The translations under genes were made by a program, and so were the position numbers. From NCBI GenBank assembly GCA_964498585.1, contig CAZCHH010000003.1:38241-102240 (forward strand): a DNA stretch of 64,000 nt, read 5' to 3'. Positions 10,656 to 19,587 of the stretch are shown piece by piece (position 1 is the first letter of the stretch; every line of letters starts with the position of its first letter). The notes under the pieces are model-generated. The model made no database searches, had not been told where the DNA came from, and saw nothing but the letters and a program-made list of their open reading frames with translations. The stretch is from JAAYJM01 sp964498585. GTDB lineage: Bacteria > Bacteroidota > Ignavibacteria > Kapaibacteriales > UBA2268.

Positions 10656-10997
10656 AGTTTTATTTAAGTGGTTTTCAAAAAATTTAATTTTGTTTATCAT
10701 TCTGAACCCCAAAATAAAGAAGACCTTTATTTAAAGGTTGATGACATAACTAAATTTGTGTCATTCTGACGGATGTCAGAATCCATTTTAAAAATAGTGT
10801 TTATAGGTCATTAGTTATTAGTCATTTGTATTTTTACTAACAACTAATGACTGAAAAGAACCATTTTCTTAATTATTTAAGAAAACAAAGATGGATTCTG
10901 GCATACGCCAGAATGACATACAAAGATGTCATTGGTACCAAATTAAAAAATCTCAAATCTTTTAAACAATTAATAAATTTAAATAATAAGGAAATTT
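10656..10997. repeat. Intergenic region with palindromic repeats
   Basis: No gene seen between the Cys-rich gene and the propeller gene. It contains a TTTAAATAAAGGTCTTC-type repeat around 10697-10745 and two facing copies of the TTCTGACGGATGTCAGAA hairpin (about 10760-10785 and 10890-10918), so a transcript would fold here. A short leader with AAGGAA precedes the next ATG. Confidence 0.65.
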
Positions 10998-13094
10998 ATG
11001 AAAAAGATACTAATACTGATATTATTCGTAATCTTAAGCAATTTTTCTTTAGCTTCAGATTATTGGAAGCAACCGTTGCATAGTATATCAACAAGTTCAA
11101 TTATTGCAAATGGTTCTGATGTCTTTATCGGCACCTGGTATGGTATATACTCAACAACGAATAATGGTGAAAGCTGGATTGCAAAAAGCAATGGATTGAC
11201 ATCGTATAAAATAATTTCCCTAGTAACAGATGGGATTAATATTTTTGCAGGAACAAATGATGCAGGAGTTTTTAGAACTACAGACAACGGAGAGAACTGG
11301 TTCCCTGTTAATAATGGTTTAAATTCATTAGATGTAAAATATTTAGAAATAATTGATTCTAAATTGTTTGTTGTTTGTTATTCAGAAATTGAAGGGATTG
11401 GAGGCATTTTTAAATCTTCTGATTATGGTGAAAATTGGATAAAAGTTACAACTGGTTTATCTGATTATAGGTATCCTAAAATGTGTGCTTTTGGTAATGA
11501 TATTTATCTTTGTACTGGGGTATCAAGTGGAGGCATAATTGTTTCAAAAGATTTTGGCGAGAACTGGTCGATAATTGGTTCAACTTTACCAGAATATACA
11601 AGTGTAAGTTGTTTAGCAATAAATGACTCATTGATTTTTGCCGGTTTAGCTTACGATGGAATATATTGTTCATCAAATAATGGCGAAAGTTGGACTGCTA
11701 TCAACACTGGGCTGCCTTGTTTAGAAATTAATTATTTAGGTATTATTAATAACAAAATATATGCAGATGTTTCCGGAGAAGGACTATATGTTTCATCAAA
11801 TAACGGCGAAAGCTGGGAAAATGTAAAATTTGGCGATTTTATATTTTTTATGAAATTTCTAAATTCTATGATTGAAATTAATGGTGTTATTTGGGCTGGT
11901 TCTGTCGCTGGAGTTTTTCAATCAACAGACGACGGAGTAACTTGGAAAGGAATAAATTCCGGTTTAATCAGTTCTAATACATATTGCTTATTGATAGACG
12001 ATTCTAATGTATATTGCGGTTCAAACAATGGAATATTCAAATCAACAGACGAAGGCAATAGTTGGGTTAAAATAAATAAAGAATATGATAGTATATATGG
12101 TATAAGAAGTATTGTTAAAAGTGGTGATAAGATGTTCGTTGGTTGTTATTATCAGGGAGTTTTCAAATCACTAAACAATGGAAAAAGTTGGAGTAAAATG
12201 AACACTGGAATAACAGATACTACTGTAACCTGTTTAATTCAAAATAAAGGCAAAATGTATTTAGGAACTTGGGAAGGAACTATTTATTTTTCAGAAGATG
12301 ATGGGAATAGTTGGGAAAAAATCAATATGGTGCAGTCTCATTTTCCTACTTACAATAGAAATATTACTCTTGCAATTAAGGATTCATTGATAATTGCAGG
12401 TACATTATACGGTTTATATACAACTACTAATGGTGGTGAATTTTGGGAATTAACTACAAAAGATGATATTCAATATATCAATACATTATCATTAGCAATT
12501 GATGGTGTTGACATTTACATAGGAACGGCTAACGGAATATACAAAACTTCAGATAATGGAGATATCTGGACTCCATTAAATTCTGGTATGGAAGGAATAG
12601 AAGTTACTCGCATTTTAATACACAACTCTTACATTTTTGCCGGAACAAAGAATAATGGCGTCTATTTATCTATAGATAAAGGTGTAAATTGGAAAACGGT
12701 AAACGCTGGTTTATATACATCAAATATTAATGATATAGCAATTTCCGGTTCCATTATTTATGTAGCAACAGAAGGTGCTGGAGTTTATACTGCTAATTTG
12801 TCTGAATTAATTATTTCTGATGTCAAAAAAGATATTTATTTGTCAAATGAATTAAAGCTTTTTCCTAATCCGGCTACAGATAAAATTACCATTAATTTTT
12901 CTGAAAATATAGCATTTAACTCTATATCAATAGTAAATTCGCTCGGAATTCCAGTAAAAAAGTTTGAATATGAAGAAATATTTGGAACTAATTCTATATA
13001 TATATCAACCAATGATTTGCCAGTTGGTCTATACTACTGCATTTTCGAAAGTAATACTGGCAAAATCGCAAAAAGTTTTATGGTTATGAAATAG
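10998..13094 (+). CDS. T9SS-sorted Asp-box (BNR-like) beta-propeller protein
   Basis: 698 residues: signal peptide (about 1-20), 13 repeats of about 45-50 residues each ending in an Asp-box (for example TTNNGESW, SSDYGENW, STDDGVTW), then a type A Por C-terminal sorting domain from LKLFPNPATDKITINF (about residue 622) to the end with LPVGLYYC. Asp-box repeats fold as propeller blades, so two propellers are likely. The sorting domain predicts export by the type IX system and surface anchoring or release. No catalytic residues of sialidases were seen, so a binding or structural role is as likely as an enzyme. The close paralogue at 49549-51597 has the same number of repeats. Confidence 0.9.
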   Translation: MKKILILILFVILSNFSLASDYWKQPLHSISTSSIIANGSDVFIGTWYGIYSTTNNGESWIAKSNGLTSYKIISLVTDGINIFAGTNDAGVFRTTDNGENWFPVNNGLNSLDVKYLEIIDSKLFVVCYSEIEGIGGIFKSSDYGENWIKVTTGLSDYRYPKMCAFGNDIYLCTGVSSGGIIVSKDFGENWSIIGSTLPEYTSVSCLAINDSLIFAGLAYDGIYCSSNNGESWTAINTGLPCLEINYLGIINNKIYADVSGEGLYVSSNNGESWENVKFGDFIFFMKFLNSMIEINGVIWAGSVAGVFQSTDDGVTWKGINSGLISSNTYCLLIDDSNVYCGSNNGIFKSTDEGNSWVKINKEYDSIYGIRSIVKSGDKMFVGCYYQGVFKSLNNGKSWSKMNTGITDTTVTCLIQNKGKMYLGTWEGTIYFSEDDGNSWEKINMVQSHFPTYNRNITLAIKDSLIIAGTLYGLYTTTNGGEFWELTTKDDIQYINTLSLAIDGVDIYIGTANGIYKTSDNGDIWTPLNSGMEGIEVTRILIHNSYIFAGTKNNGVYLSIDKGVNWKTVNAGLYTSNINDIAISGSIIYVATEGAGVYTANLSELIISDVKKDIYLSNELKLFPNPATDKITINFSENIAFNSISIVNSLGIPVKKFEYEEIFGTNSIYISTNDLPVGLYYCIFESNTGKIAKSFMVMK

Positions 13095-13596
13095 ATTCGT
13101 ATAATTTTTGAACTCCTGACCCCATATCGAAATTAAAGGAGTTATGAGATTTGCTTCGCAAAGAATATTTTCGCAAATTCAGAACTCCTGACTCCATAAC
13201 GAAAATAAAGGAGTCAGGAGAATTGTCTTGTAATTAATACTTGCACATATTATCCGAAAAAAGTGTTATTCTGAATCCCCTGATAAAGCAAGTGCTTTAT
13301 TATAATGGAGATGACATAAGGTTTAGAAAGATTAGATGGTTTAGATAGTATAGGTTTTTAAACTTTCGTAAAGTTTTGCAAGACAAAAGTAAAGATGTCA
13401 CTCATAGCCCATCGAAGAATCTCACAAGTCATTGTTACCAAAGAGTTGAGATTTTTCTAATGTAAAAATAAATCAAATATTTTATAAGCAAGTAACTTCA
13501 TTAATTTTATGTAAAAACCAGAAAAACCTTTTATCAACTATAAGTTTAATACAATTTTCGTATTTTTGTATTTTTTGAAATAAAAATAAGTAAATT
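13095..13596. repeat. Intergenic region with several repeat families
   Basis: No gene seen. Two copies of an AACTCCTGA...AAAGGAGT hairpin repeat (about 13111-13146 and 13182-13221), one TTATTCTGAATCCCC...ATGGAGATGACAT copy (about 13268-13320), and a partial ~80-bp palindrome (about 13396-13460). The last 100 bp form the tyrS leader. Confidence 0.6.
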
Positions 13597-14811
13597 ATGT
13601 TTCCTACTTTAAATGAACAAATGGATTTGATTCGCGCAGGAGCAGTTGAAATTATACCTGAGGACGAATTAGTAAAAAAAATTGAAGATTCAATAAAAAA
13701 TAAAAAACCACTAATAATAAAGTTAGGTTGCGACCCGAGCCGTCCGGATTTGCATATTGGTCACGCAGTTGTGCTTCAAAAGATGCGTCAGTTTCAGGAT
13801 TTAGGTCATACCGCAGTGCTAATCATCGGTGATTTTACTGCAATGATTGGCGACCCTTCCGGACGCTCCAAAACACGTCCTCAGCTAACTTTGGAGGAAA
13901 CCAGAATTAATGGACAGTCTTATTTAGAGCAGGCAAATAAAGTGCTTCGTGAAGACAGAATGCAAATCCGTTATAACTCCGAATGGCTTAACAAAATGAA
14001 TTTTAATGATGTTATTCTTCTTACTTCAAAATATACAGTTGCTCAAATCCTCGTCCGCGATGACTTTGAAAAGCGTTTCAAACAGGAATTACCGATTTCT
14101 CTCCACGAACTACTTTATCCACTCGCTCAGGCAATGGATTCCGTTGCTATTGATTCTGATTTGGAACTTGGCGGGACTGACCAAAAATTCAATCTGCTTG
14201 TTGGCAGAGAAATACAAAAGGGATACAACAAGCCAGCGCAGTGCATTTTAACTATGCCTATTCTCGAAGGAACCGATGGCGTTGAAAAGATGAGTAAATC
14301 TCTTAATAACTACATTGCTTTAACTGATACTCCACGCGATATGTTTGGAAAAGTTATGTCTATTCCAGACAATTTAATCAGCCGATATTTCAAATATGCC
14401 TGCCGTCCAAGTTTATCTGAAGCAAATGAATTTGAACAGAAATTAAACAATGGGATTTTGCACCCAAGAGACGCAAAAGTTCAGGTTGCTGTTAAAATTG
14501 TTAGCTTATATCATAGCGAAGAAGCGGGCATTGCGGCATTCGAAGAATTTGAACGCATTTTTAAAAATAAAGATATTCCGGACGATATTGAAGAAAGATG
14601 TTTAAATTTAGAAAATCCAAATCAAAATATTGTTGAAATACTTTTTTTAACTAAACTCGTTGAATCGAAAAAAGAAGGGAAAAGAGTTATTGAACAGGGC
14701 GGCGTTTCTGTTGATGGTAATAAAATTGCATCAGTTAATGATATGATTGATTTTTCTGAGCAAAAGCTAATCAAAGTAGGAAAGAGAAAATTTTTAAAAG
14801 TTAAAATATAA
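13597..14811 (+). CDS. tyrS: Tyrosyl-tRNA synthetase
   Basis: Charges tRNA-Tyr in the cytoplasm. 404 residues, normal for the shorter bacterial class I TyrRS. Seen: the HIGH motif at 53-56 (RPDLHIGHAVVLQKM), KMSKS at 231-235 (VEKMSKSLNNY), the tyrosine pocket with ELGGTDQKFNLL, and a C-terminal S4 RNA-binding domain (about 340-404) with VEQGGVSVDGNKI-like sequence. The mnmA gene follows after 5 bp, so they are probably cotranscribed; both act on tRNA. Confidence 0.97.
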   Translation: MFPTLNEQMDLIRAGAVEIIPEDELVKKIEDSIKNKKPLIIKLGCDPSRPDLHIGHAVVLQKMRQFQDLGHTAVLIIGDFTAMIGDPSGRSKTRPQLTLEETRINGQSYLEQANKVLREDRMQIRYNSEWLNKMNFNDVILLTSKYTVAQILVRDDFEKRFKQELPISLHELLYPLAQAMDSVAIDSDLELGGTDQKFNLLVGREIQKGYNKPAQCILTMPILEGTDGVEKMSKSLNNYIALTDTPRDMFGKVMSIPDNLISRYFKYACRPSLSEANEFEQKLNNGILHPRDAKVQVAVKIVSLYHSEEAGIAAFEEFERIFKNKDIPDDIEERCLNLENPNQNIVEILFLTKLVESKKEGKRVIEQGGVSVDGNKIASVNDMIDFSEQKLIKVGKRKFLKVKI

Positions 14812-14816
14812 TTTAA

Positions 14817-15905
14817 ATGAAAAAGAAATGCCTTGTTGGAATGTCCGGTGGAGTAGATTCCTCAGTTTCAGCTGCTTTATTGCTCGAAATGGGCTATGAA
14901 GTTGAGGGATTAACAATTACTCCATTTCGTATTGATCCAAACTGCCGTCAGTCAGAAACAGAGAAAAGCTGCTGCTCGGCAAAAAGTATGCAAGATGCCC
15001 ATAACATTTGCGAGCTACTTGGTATAAAACATCATTTAATTGATTTAACTGAAGAATTTAAAGAGAAAATTGTAAGCAAATTCATTTATGATTATCTTTC
15101 AGGAAAAACCCCCAATCCCTGTGTGCTATGCAATCCTTTGATTAAATGGGAAGCTTTGACTAAAATTGCTGAAAAATATAGTTGCGATTTCGTTGCTACG
15201 GGACATTATGCTAAAATAAATTTCAATGAGCAAAATCAAAGATATTATATTACAAAAGGAAAAGACTCCACAAAAGACCAATCTTATTTCCTTTGGAAGT
15301 TGTCGCAGAAGCAGCTTTCTAAAACTATTTTTCCTCTATCAAATTTCAGCAAAACAGAAATAAAAGAAATTGCAGTAAAACTGGATTTTAATATTGAAAA
15401 AAAGCCGGAATCACAGGAAATTTGCTTCATTCCCGATAACAATTACCACAATTTTTTAGAAAATAATGTTTTAGACATCGAAAAGAAAATAAGCAAAGGC
15501 AATATTGTTTTTAATGGCGAGATTATTGGGCAGCATAGTGGCTCCCCATTTTATACTATTGGGCAGAGAAAAGGGCTTGGTATCTCGCATCCGAAGCCGC
15601 TTTACGTAAAAAGCATTGATGCTAAGGAAAATGTATTGGTAGTTGCTGAAGATGATGATATAAGCAGTATTTCATTAATTGCCAGTGAATTAAATTTCCA
15701 AAAATATATTGAAATTGAAGAAGAAAAAATCTTTAATGTAAAAATTCGCTATAAAGACAAGGGTAGCGATGCAAAATGCAAAATGCTTGCTAACGGAACT
15801 TTGCGTATTGATTTTCTGGAAAAGAAAAAAGCAGTAACTCCCGGTCAATCTATTGTAATTTACGAAGATAATGATTTATTAGCAGGTGGAATTATTTTGG
15901 AGTAA
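14817..15905 (+). CDS. mnmA: tRNA-specific 2-thiouridylase MnmA
   Basis: Installs the 2-thio group on the wobble uridine of tRNA Lys, Glu and Gln, using ATP and relayed sulfur. 362 residues, full length. Seen: the PP-loop ATPase motif SGGVDSS (10-16), the Cys of NPCVLCN, the second catalytic Cys in SQEICFIPD, GHYAK for the tRNA/ATP site, and GQRKGLG in the central domain followed by the C-terminal barrel. It starts 5 bp after the tyrS stop. No cysteine desulfurase lies nearby. Confidence 0.97.
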   Translation: MKKKCLVGMSGGVDSSVSAALLLEMGYEVEGLTITPFRIDPNCRQSETEKSCCSAKSMQDAHNICELLGIKHHLIDLTEEFKEKIVSKFIYDYLSGKTPNPCVLCNPLIKWEALTKIAEKYSCDFVATGHYAKINFNEQNQRYYITKGKDSTKDQSYFLWKLSQKQLSKTIFPLSNFSKTEIKEIAVKLDFNIEKKPESQEICFIPDNNYHNFLENNVLDIEKKISKGNIVFNGEIIGQHSGSPFYTIGQRKGLGISHPKPLYVKSIDAKENVLVVAEDDDISSISLIASELNFQKYIEIEEEKIFNVKIRYKDKGSDAKCKMLANGTLRIDFLEKKKAVTPGQSIVIYEDNDLLAGGIILE

Positions 15906-16453
15906 ATCATTTTCCTCTGCTTGTATTAGTTTGAATAGATTCAGTAACGATATTAGAATTTAATAAAAATTACAGAAAAAACTTAGTTTTTTACAGTATT
16001 TTAAGCAAACCATTTATTATCAATTACTACTGAATATTTTTTTTTAATTTATGAATAATACAGGTTTATTAATATAACTTCTAAAAATAGTCATTCTACA
16101 CTGCAGGAAAATCAAATATTTTGTTAAAAATCAAAAGACATTTAAAGTAAGTATCATTCTGACATACGTCAGAATGACACTTTTAGTTATGTCATTTCTA
16201 TTAAATAAAGGTCTCTCTTTATCTGGGGATTACCAATGACATCTTTACTTTAAACTTTACGAAAGTTAAGAAACTTCCGCAAAGTAAGAAGATTAATACT
16301 TTCGTAAAGTTTCTTAAGTTTGCGAAAGTTTAAAATATGTCATCTCCATTTAAATAAAAGTCTTCTTTTATCTAGGGATTCGAAATGAAAAGACTGCGAA
16401 ATAGCATGCTACGAGGCATCAGGAGTTCTGAAATTCTTAAAACTCCTTTATAA
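15906..16453. repeat. Intergenic region between convergent genes, rich in palindromic repeats
   Basis: No gene seen in 548 bp. Holds a TTCTGACATACGTCAGAATGACA hairpin-type repeat (about 16157-16182), two TTTAAATAAA...TATCTGGGGATT copies (about 16198-16235 and 16345-16385), paired ACTTTCGTAAAGT/ACTTTGCGGAAGT arms (about 16255-16335) and an ACTCCT-type repeat near 16417-16447. The convergent flanking genes mean these hairpins could end transcription both ways. Confidence 0.6.
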
Positions 16454-16849
16454 TTAGTAATCTCTCATAAAGACACTCATTGTTATATTCAGCCAATTTC
16501 CTACCCACTTTTTATCAACAATTTTTGCTAAAATCAATTTTCCCGCATCCATTAACCGTGCTAAAATTTCGTTCTTATCCCGAGGAATATAACCAAGTTT
16601 TTTCCCTTTTTGAGTTAAAATTAGAATAGCAAATTCATCAAATTGGTTTTCTGGTTCTCTAAGTGTAAGCAAAATCTCGTCTATCAAAAGATGTGGCTCA
16701 ATTTCAGTGAGATTCAAATAGCTTGTTCCTGCAACTTTACATTCAATCAAAAAAATTTCCTGAACAAAAGGCATTGGCAGGCCATCTGTTGTAAATGAAC
16801 TTTGAATAATCGCAAGCAGATTCGGGTCAATTACAGCTAAATCCGACAT
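16454..16849 (-). CDS. HIRAN-domain protein
   Basis: 131 residues, essentially one HIRAN domain from about residue 30 (FLIECKVAGTSYLNL) through LGYIPRDKNEILARLMDAGK to WLNITMSVFM. HIRAN domains are known in SWI2/SNF2 helicases and phage-linked bacterial proteins and bind DNA ends or damaged DNA; stand-alone versions are poorly studied. The gene overlaps the upstream J-domain-like gene by 23 bp, implying translational coupling at the end of the accessory operon 16454-19514. A DNA-binding role is inferred from the domain only. Confidence 0.75.
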   Translation of the reverse strand: MSDLAVIDPNLLAIIQSSFTTDGLPMPFVQEIFLIECKVAGTSYLNLTEIEPHLLIDEILLTLREPENQFDEFAILILTQKGKKLGYIPRDKNEILARLMDAGKLILAKIVDKKWVGNWLNITMSVFMRDY

Positions 16850-17642
16850 TATTTTCGTATCCTAAAGTTTTTAGCACATTTTTATAAAAAATTATTATTG
16901 ATTCTAATTGCAGTTTTTCTATTTCTGTTTTTTCTTTTTCACTATTGATTAGGTTTTCATTTTCAATGATATTGATAAGAATATATGGTTTTTTACTTTT
17001 TACATCATTAATTTTTTCAATATAATATTTTATGCTTTTATCTAATTTATTTTTTATTTCTGATAAATCATTTTGAACTTCTGTGATTTTATAATCTTCA
17101 TCATTATCTAAAATTAATTCAATAGCTTTCAGTTCATCAAGATTACAATCTTTATATGCTTCGTAAACCCGCGTCCAAAGTAATTTTTGCATTTCATTTA
17201 AATTTGGATTGATGTCCGGATGCAGTATTTTGCATAATTTTCTGAACAAACTTTTTAATTGAGTAGAATCAGGTTCGGTTTCTAATAACTTTATCCTCTT
17301 TTCAGCATTTTTCAAAGCGGTAGCGTAGTTCCTTATTTCTCTTTCCCAATCCAGCGATTCCCGTAGCAAAATATTTTCAACTTCAGTAATATTGACCGAT
17401 TTATTTTGATTTACATAGCTTTGTATCAGTTCAATTTTCCTTTTAAGTTTTTTTGCTTCAAATTCAAGATAAAGTTTTTCAAGCTGATATTTACCAATAA
17501 TAGTAAAATATTGAGCTTCAATATTCTTGCAAACTGTGTTTATCAGCAGTTCATATTCATTAACAAGGATTGATAATTCCTCTTTCAAGTTTGAAATATC
17601 TTGTTTGAGTTTTTTATTCTTTTCATTTTCAATAATTTGCAT
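16827..17642 (-). CDS. Coiled-coil protein with J-domain-like C-terminal half
   Basis: 271 residues from ATG 17642 (an in-frame TTG at 17663 would add seven). The first half is charged and heptad-like, predicting a coiled coil. At about 120-180 lies a J-domain-like core: LKSLFRKLCKILHPDINP, whose HPD (positions 141-143 from this start) is the motif by which J proteins stimulate Hsp70, followed by a helix resembling helix III. It could recruit DnaK to a client. Overlap with the HIRAN gene and a 32-bp gap to the lipoprotein gene place it in the same operon as the SecB-like chaperone, so two chaperone-linked proteins are encoded together. No zinc or C-terminal DnaJ domains are present. Confidence 0.7.
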   Translation of the reverse strand: MQIIENEKNKKLKQDISNLKEELSILVNEYELLINTVCKNIEAQYFTIIGKYQLEKLYLEFEAKKLKRKIELIQSYVNQNKSVNITEVENILLRESLDWEREIRNYATALKNAEKRIKLLETEPDSTQLKSLFRKLCKILHPDINPNLNEMQKLLWTRVYEAYKDCNLDELKAIELILDNDEDYKITEVQNDLSEIKNKLDKSIKYYIEKINDVKSKKPYILINIIENENLINSEKEKTEIEKLQLESIIIFYKNVLKTLGYENNVGFSCN

Positions 17643-17674
17643 ATTTCGGATATCTTTATTCAAATGTAAAAAAA

Positions 17675-18184
17675 TTATGCACTTATATTATGTTGCCAGA
17701 ATATTTTATCATTAATAAAAACTTTATAACTAATAAATGCGGCTAATGGGCCACCTATCCAAGCATTTGATTCTACAGTAACTTCTCTAATATATTCATC
17801 ATTTTTTTTATCATAAATAATATACATTGCAGATTCAAATAGTGTTCTATAGGAAACCCAGAAATTTTCTCCCCAATAATCTAAATCAAATTTTTCATTT
17901 GGGAATAAATTATTTTCACTATTTTCATTAATTAAGGATTCAGCGTATTTAAATAACTCAATTAATTCACTATCTTTTTTAATTATTATATGATTAACAA
18001 GAGAAGTCAACGGAATTTGTAATTCATAATCATTATTAGAATATAGCAAAATCATTGTATTTTTCTTTAAAATTTTGGGGTCTATTAAATGTATAGTTTT
18101 TTTATATTCTGATGAATTTTGGTTATAAGTTGAACAAGAACTTATAAAAATAATAATCAAAAGTAAATAAATTAGATTTTTCAT
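17675..18184 (-). CDS. Small lipoprotein of unknown function
   Basis: 169 residues. A signal peptide with lipobox (LLIIIFISSCSTYN, lipidated Cys near 17) is plain. The mature part has no motif I recognise; it ends in a hydrophobic stretch with GGPLAAFISYKVFIN. It lies 32 bp after the SecB-like gene on the same strand, within the accessory operon. A membrane anchor or immunity role is possible but unsupported. Confidence 0.7.
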   Translation of the reverse strand: MKNLIYLLLIIIFISSCSTYNQNSSEYKKTIHLIDPKILKKNTMILLYSNNDYELQIPLTSLVNHIIIKKDSELIELFKYAESLINENSENNLFPNEKFDLDYWGENFWVSYRTLFESAMYIIYDKKNDEYIREVTVESNAWIGGPLAAFISYKVFINDKIFWQHNISA

Positions 18185-18216
18185 AAAAACCTCACTTTCT
18201 TATAAATTTTATAATA

Positions 18217-18684
18217 CTACTTATTTTGATTTATCATAGATTTAACTAATACTTTTGTATCTATTACAGGAAGAATGAATTTATTTAAGAAACTTCCCTG
18301 CGTTTTAGCAAAAATTATTCCTCTTGCAGTTGAGTATGTCATTCCTACTAATTCTGTCAATAAATCATCTGGCAAAGTGAAACTTTCATTGTTCATTTGA
18401 ATTATTGAAGTTAAATTTAAAATTTTAAAATCACAAACTAATACTAATTCAATTAACTTTATATTTTTATTATTAAAAAGATAATTATTCACTACAGTTA
18501 GTTGAATTTGAAAAATATTTTGTTCTTTTATGTAAGCATAAGCAAGATTAAATCCTAAATTTAAATTTTTTGAATTAAAATTAGAGGTAATATCAAGGGC
18601 TGGTTCAATCAAGCTAAAGCGTCTTATTGAAATGTTGTTCAACTTGTAAGAAATTGTAATATTCTCATACTGTTTCGTATTCAT
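18217..18684 (-). CDS. SecB-like chaperone of a toxin-antitoxin-chaperone module
   Basis: 155 residues from ATG 18684, chosen because SecB-like sequence starts here; an earlier in-frame ATG at 18738 would lie deep inside the antitoxin gene. By eye it follows SecB: IRRFSLIEP matches the SecB N-terminal FEAP region, then two long strands, and YSTARGIIFAKTQGSFLN plus FILPVIDTKVLV match SecB's PYARE...RGTFP and PVNFDALF regions. SecB-like proteins encoded with HigBA-type pairs (M. tuberculosis Rv1957; E. coli CmdC) hold the antitoxin folded and thereby control the toxin. It overlaps the antitoxin gene by 20 bp. Expected to be a cytoplasmic tetramer. Confidence 0.72.
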   Translation of the reverse strand: MNTKQYENITISYKLNNISIRRFSLIEPALDITSNFNSKNLNLGFNLAYAYIKEQNIFQIQLTVVNNYLFNNKNIKLIELVLVCDFKILNLTSIIQMNNESFTLPDDLLTELVGMTYSTARGIIFAKTQGSFLNKFILPVIDTKVLVKSMINQNK

Positions 18685-19126
18685 CTGCTTTTTCAAAATT
18701 AATGTTAGTAAAACATAGGTTTGATAAAAAATCATCATCTGAATTTGTTGTATTTTCTAAATCAATATTTTGATAATTAGAAATTCCCGAATTTTCACCT
18801 AAATTTAATTGTATATTTATATGCTCGTAAAGATTGTCATTAAGATAGCCCAATTCGTCCTGCTTAATAATTTCTTCAATATCAATAAATTTTACTCTTG
18901 GAACTTTATCTATTGCTAATGCTAAATCAATAAATTTAGATAATCTATGGTCAAATTCTCCATTCAAAATCTGAGAGACGTAACCTTTTGTTACATTTAG
19001 TTTTTGAGCAAATTGAATACGGGTTAGATTATTCTCTTTTAGGTATTCCTTAATAAGTTCGAATAATTCCTGCTGAATTTCACCAATCCAATATTCTCTG
19101 CTTTTAAGCAATTCAGCTCTTGTCAT
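18665..19126 (-). CDS. XRE-type antitoxin with chaperone-addiction-like tail
   Basis: 153 residues. ATG 19126 is chosen because AGGAG lies 8 bases upstream (19135-19139); an in-frame TTG at 19147 is weaker. A helix-turn-helix of the Cro/CI type spans about residues 32-75 (IQFAQKLNVTKGYVSQILNG). The last ~65 residues are acidic, Asn-rich and low in structure, ending in hydrophobic/aromatic LSNLCFTNINFEKA. In known TAC antitoxins a C-terminal tail of this kind makes the antitoxin aggregation-prone and dependent on SecB-like chaperone. Overlaps the toxin gene by 14 bp and the chaperone gene by 20 bp. It probably represses its own promoter. Confidence 0.8.
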   Translation of the reverse strand: MTRAELLKSREYWIGEIQQELFELIKEYLKENNLTRIQFAQKLNVTKGYVSQILNGEFDHRLSKFIDLALAIDKVPRVKFIDIEEIIKQDELGYLNDNLYEHINIQLNLGENSGISNYQNIDLENTTNSDDDFLSNLCFTNINFEKADEYETV

Positions 19127-19514
19127 TTTCTTTTCTCCTGTATTCAAGATATTGGTTAATAGTTTTTCTAAAATGATTTAAATCTTTCTTTTGACTTGTT
19201 TTATAACCACCAGTAATAACAATATTTCCGTTTTCTTTATCAATAAAATAATATAATCTTAAATGTTTTGTTTTTATTTCACATTCAGTAACAAAAGTTT
19301 CCTTGCTATTAAGAATTCTAAATTGTTTTTCCGGCAACCTGCGTCCTGAAGCTAATACGTTCAACTTGTGATAAATTGAGTTTATTTCAGTTTTATAATT
19401 TTGCCTTGCCTTAATCTCAAAAACATCAAATTCACAATTTTCATCTTTTTGCAGTTTGAAAAAAATCAATTTCCCTTTAACAGCTTCAATTCTTATTAAC
19501 GCAAATTTACTCAT
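19113..19514 (-). CDS. HigB/RelE-like toxin of the TAC module
   Basis: 133 residues, first gene of the accessory operon. The second half has the compact beta sheet of RelE/HigB ribonucleases: FRILNSKETFVTECEIKTK, LRLYYFIDKENGNIVITGGY and a Lys/Arg-rich helix (KTSQKKDLNHFRKTI), resembling the Gp49-like branch. Such toxins cut mRNA, usually on the ribosome. Toxin-first order is that of HigBA/TAC operons. Catalytic residues cannot be assigned confidently by eye. Its last 14 bp overlap the antitoxin start. Confidence 0.72.
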   Translation of the reverse strand: MSKFALIRIEAVKGKLIFFKLQKDENCEFDVFEIKARQNYKTEINSIYHKLNVLASGRRLPEKQFRILNSKETFVTECEIKTKHLRLYYFIDKENGNIVITGGYKTSQKKDLNHFRKTINQYLEYRRKENDKS

Positions 19515-19537
19515 TTTAGTTTACTTTTTACTAAACT
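19515..19537. promoter_or_regulatory. Putative operator of the TAC operon
   Basis: TTTAGT (19515-19520) and ACTAAA (19530-19535) form an inverted repeat, with a second overlapping pair AGTTTA/TAAACT (19518-19523, 19532-19537), directly before the toxin ATG. An XRE antitoxin would be expected to bind such a site for autoregulation. Position and symmetry are seen; binding is inferred. Confidence 0.35.
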
Positions 19538-19587
19538 TTTTTAATTTTTGACAATATTTATCTTTGCAAAAGTTTTAATAATTTCAC

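Noticed and set aside
10847..11083. A 78-codon frame over the start of the propeller gene
   Set aside because: First half is repeat DNA, second half overlaps the signal peptide of the propeller gene in another frame.
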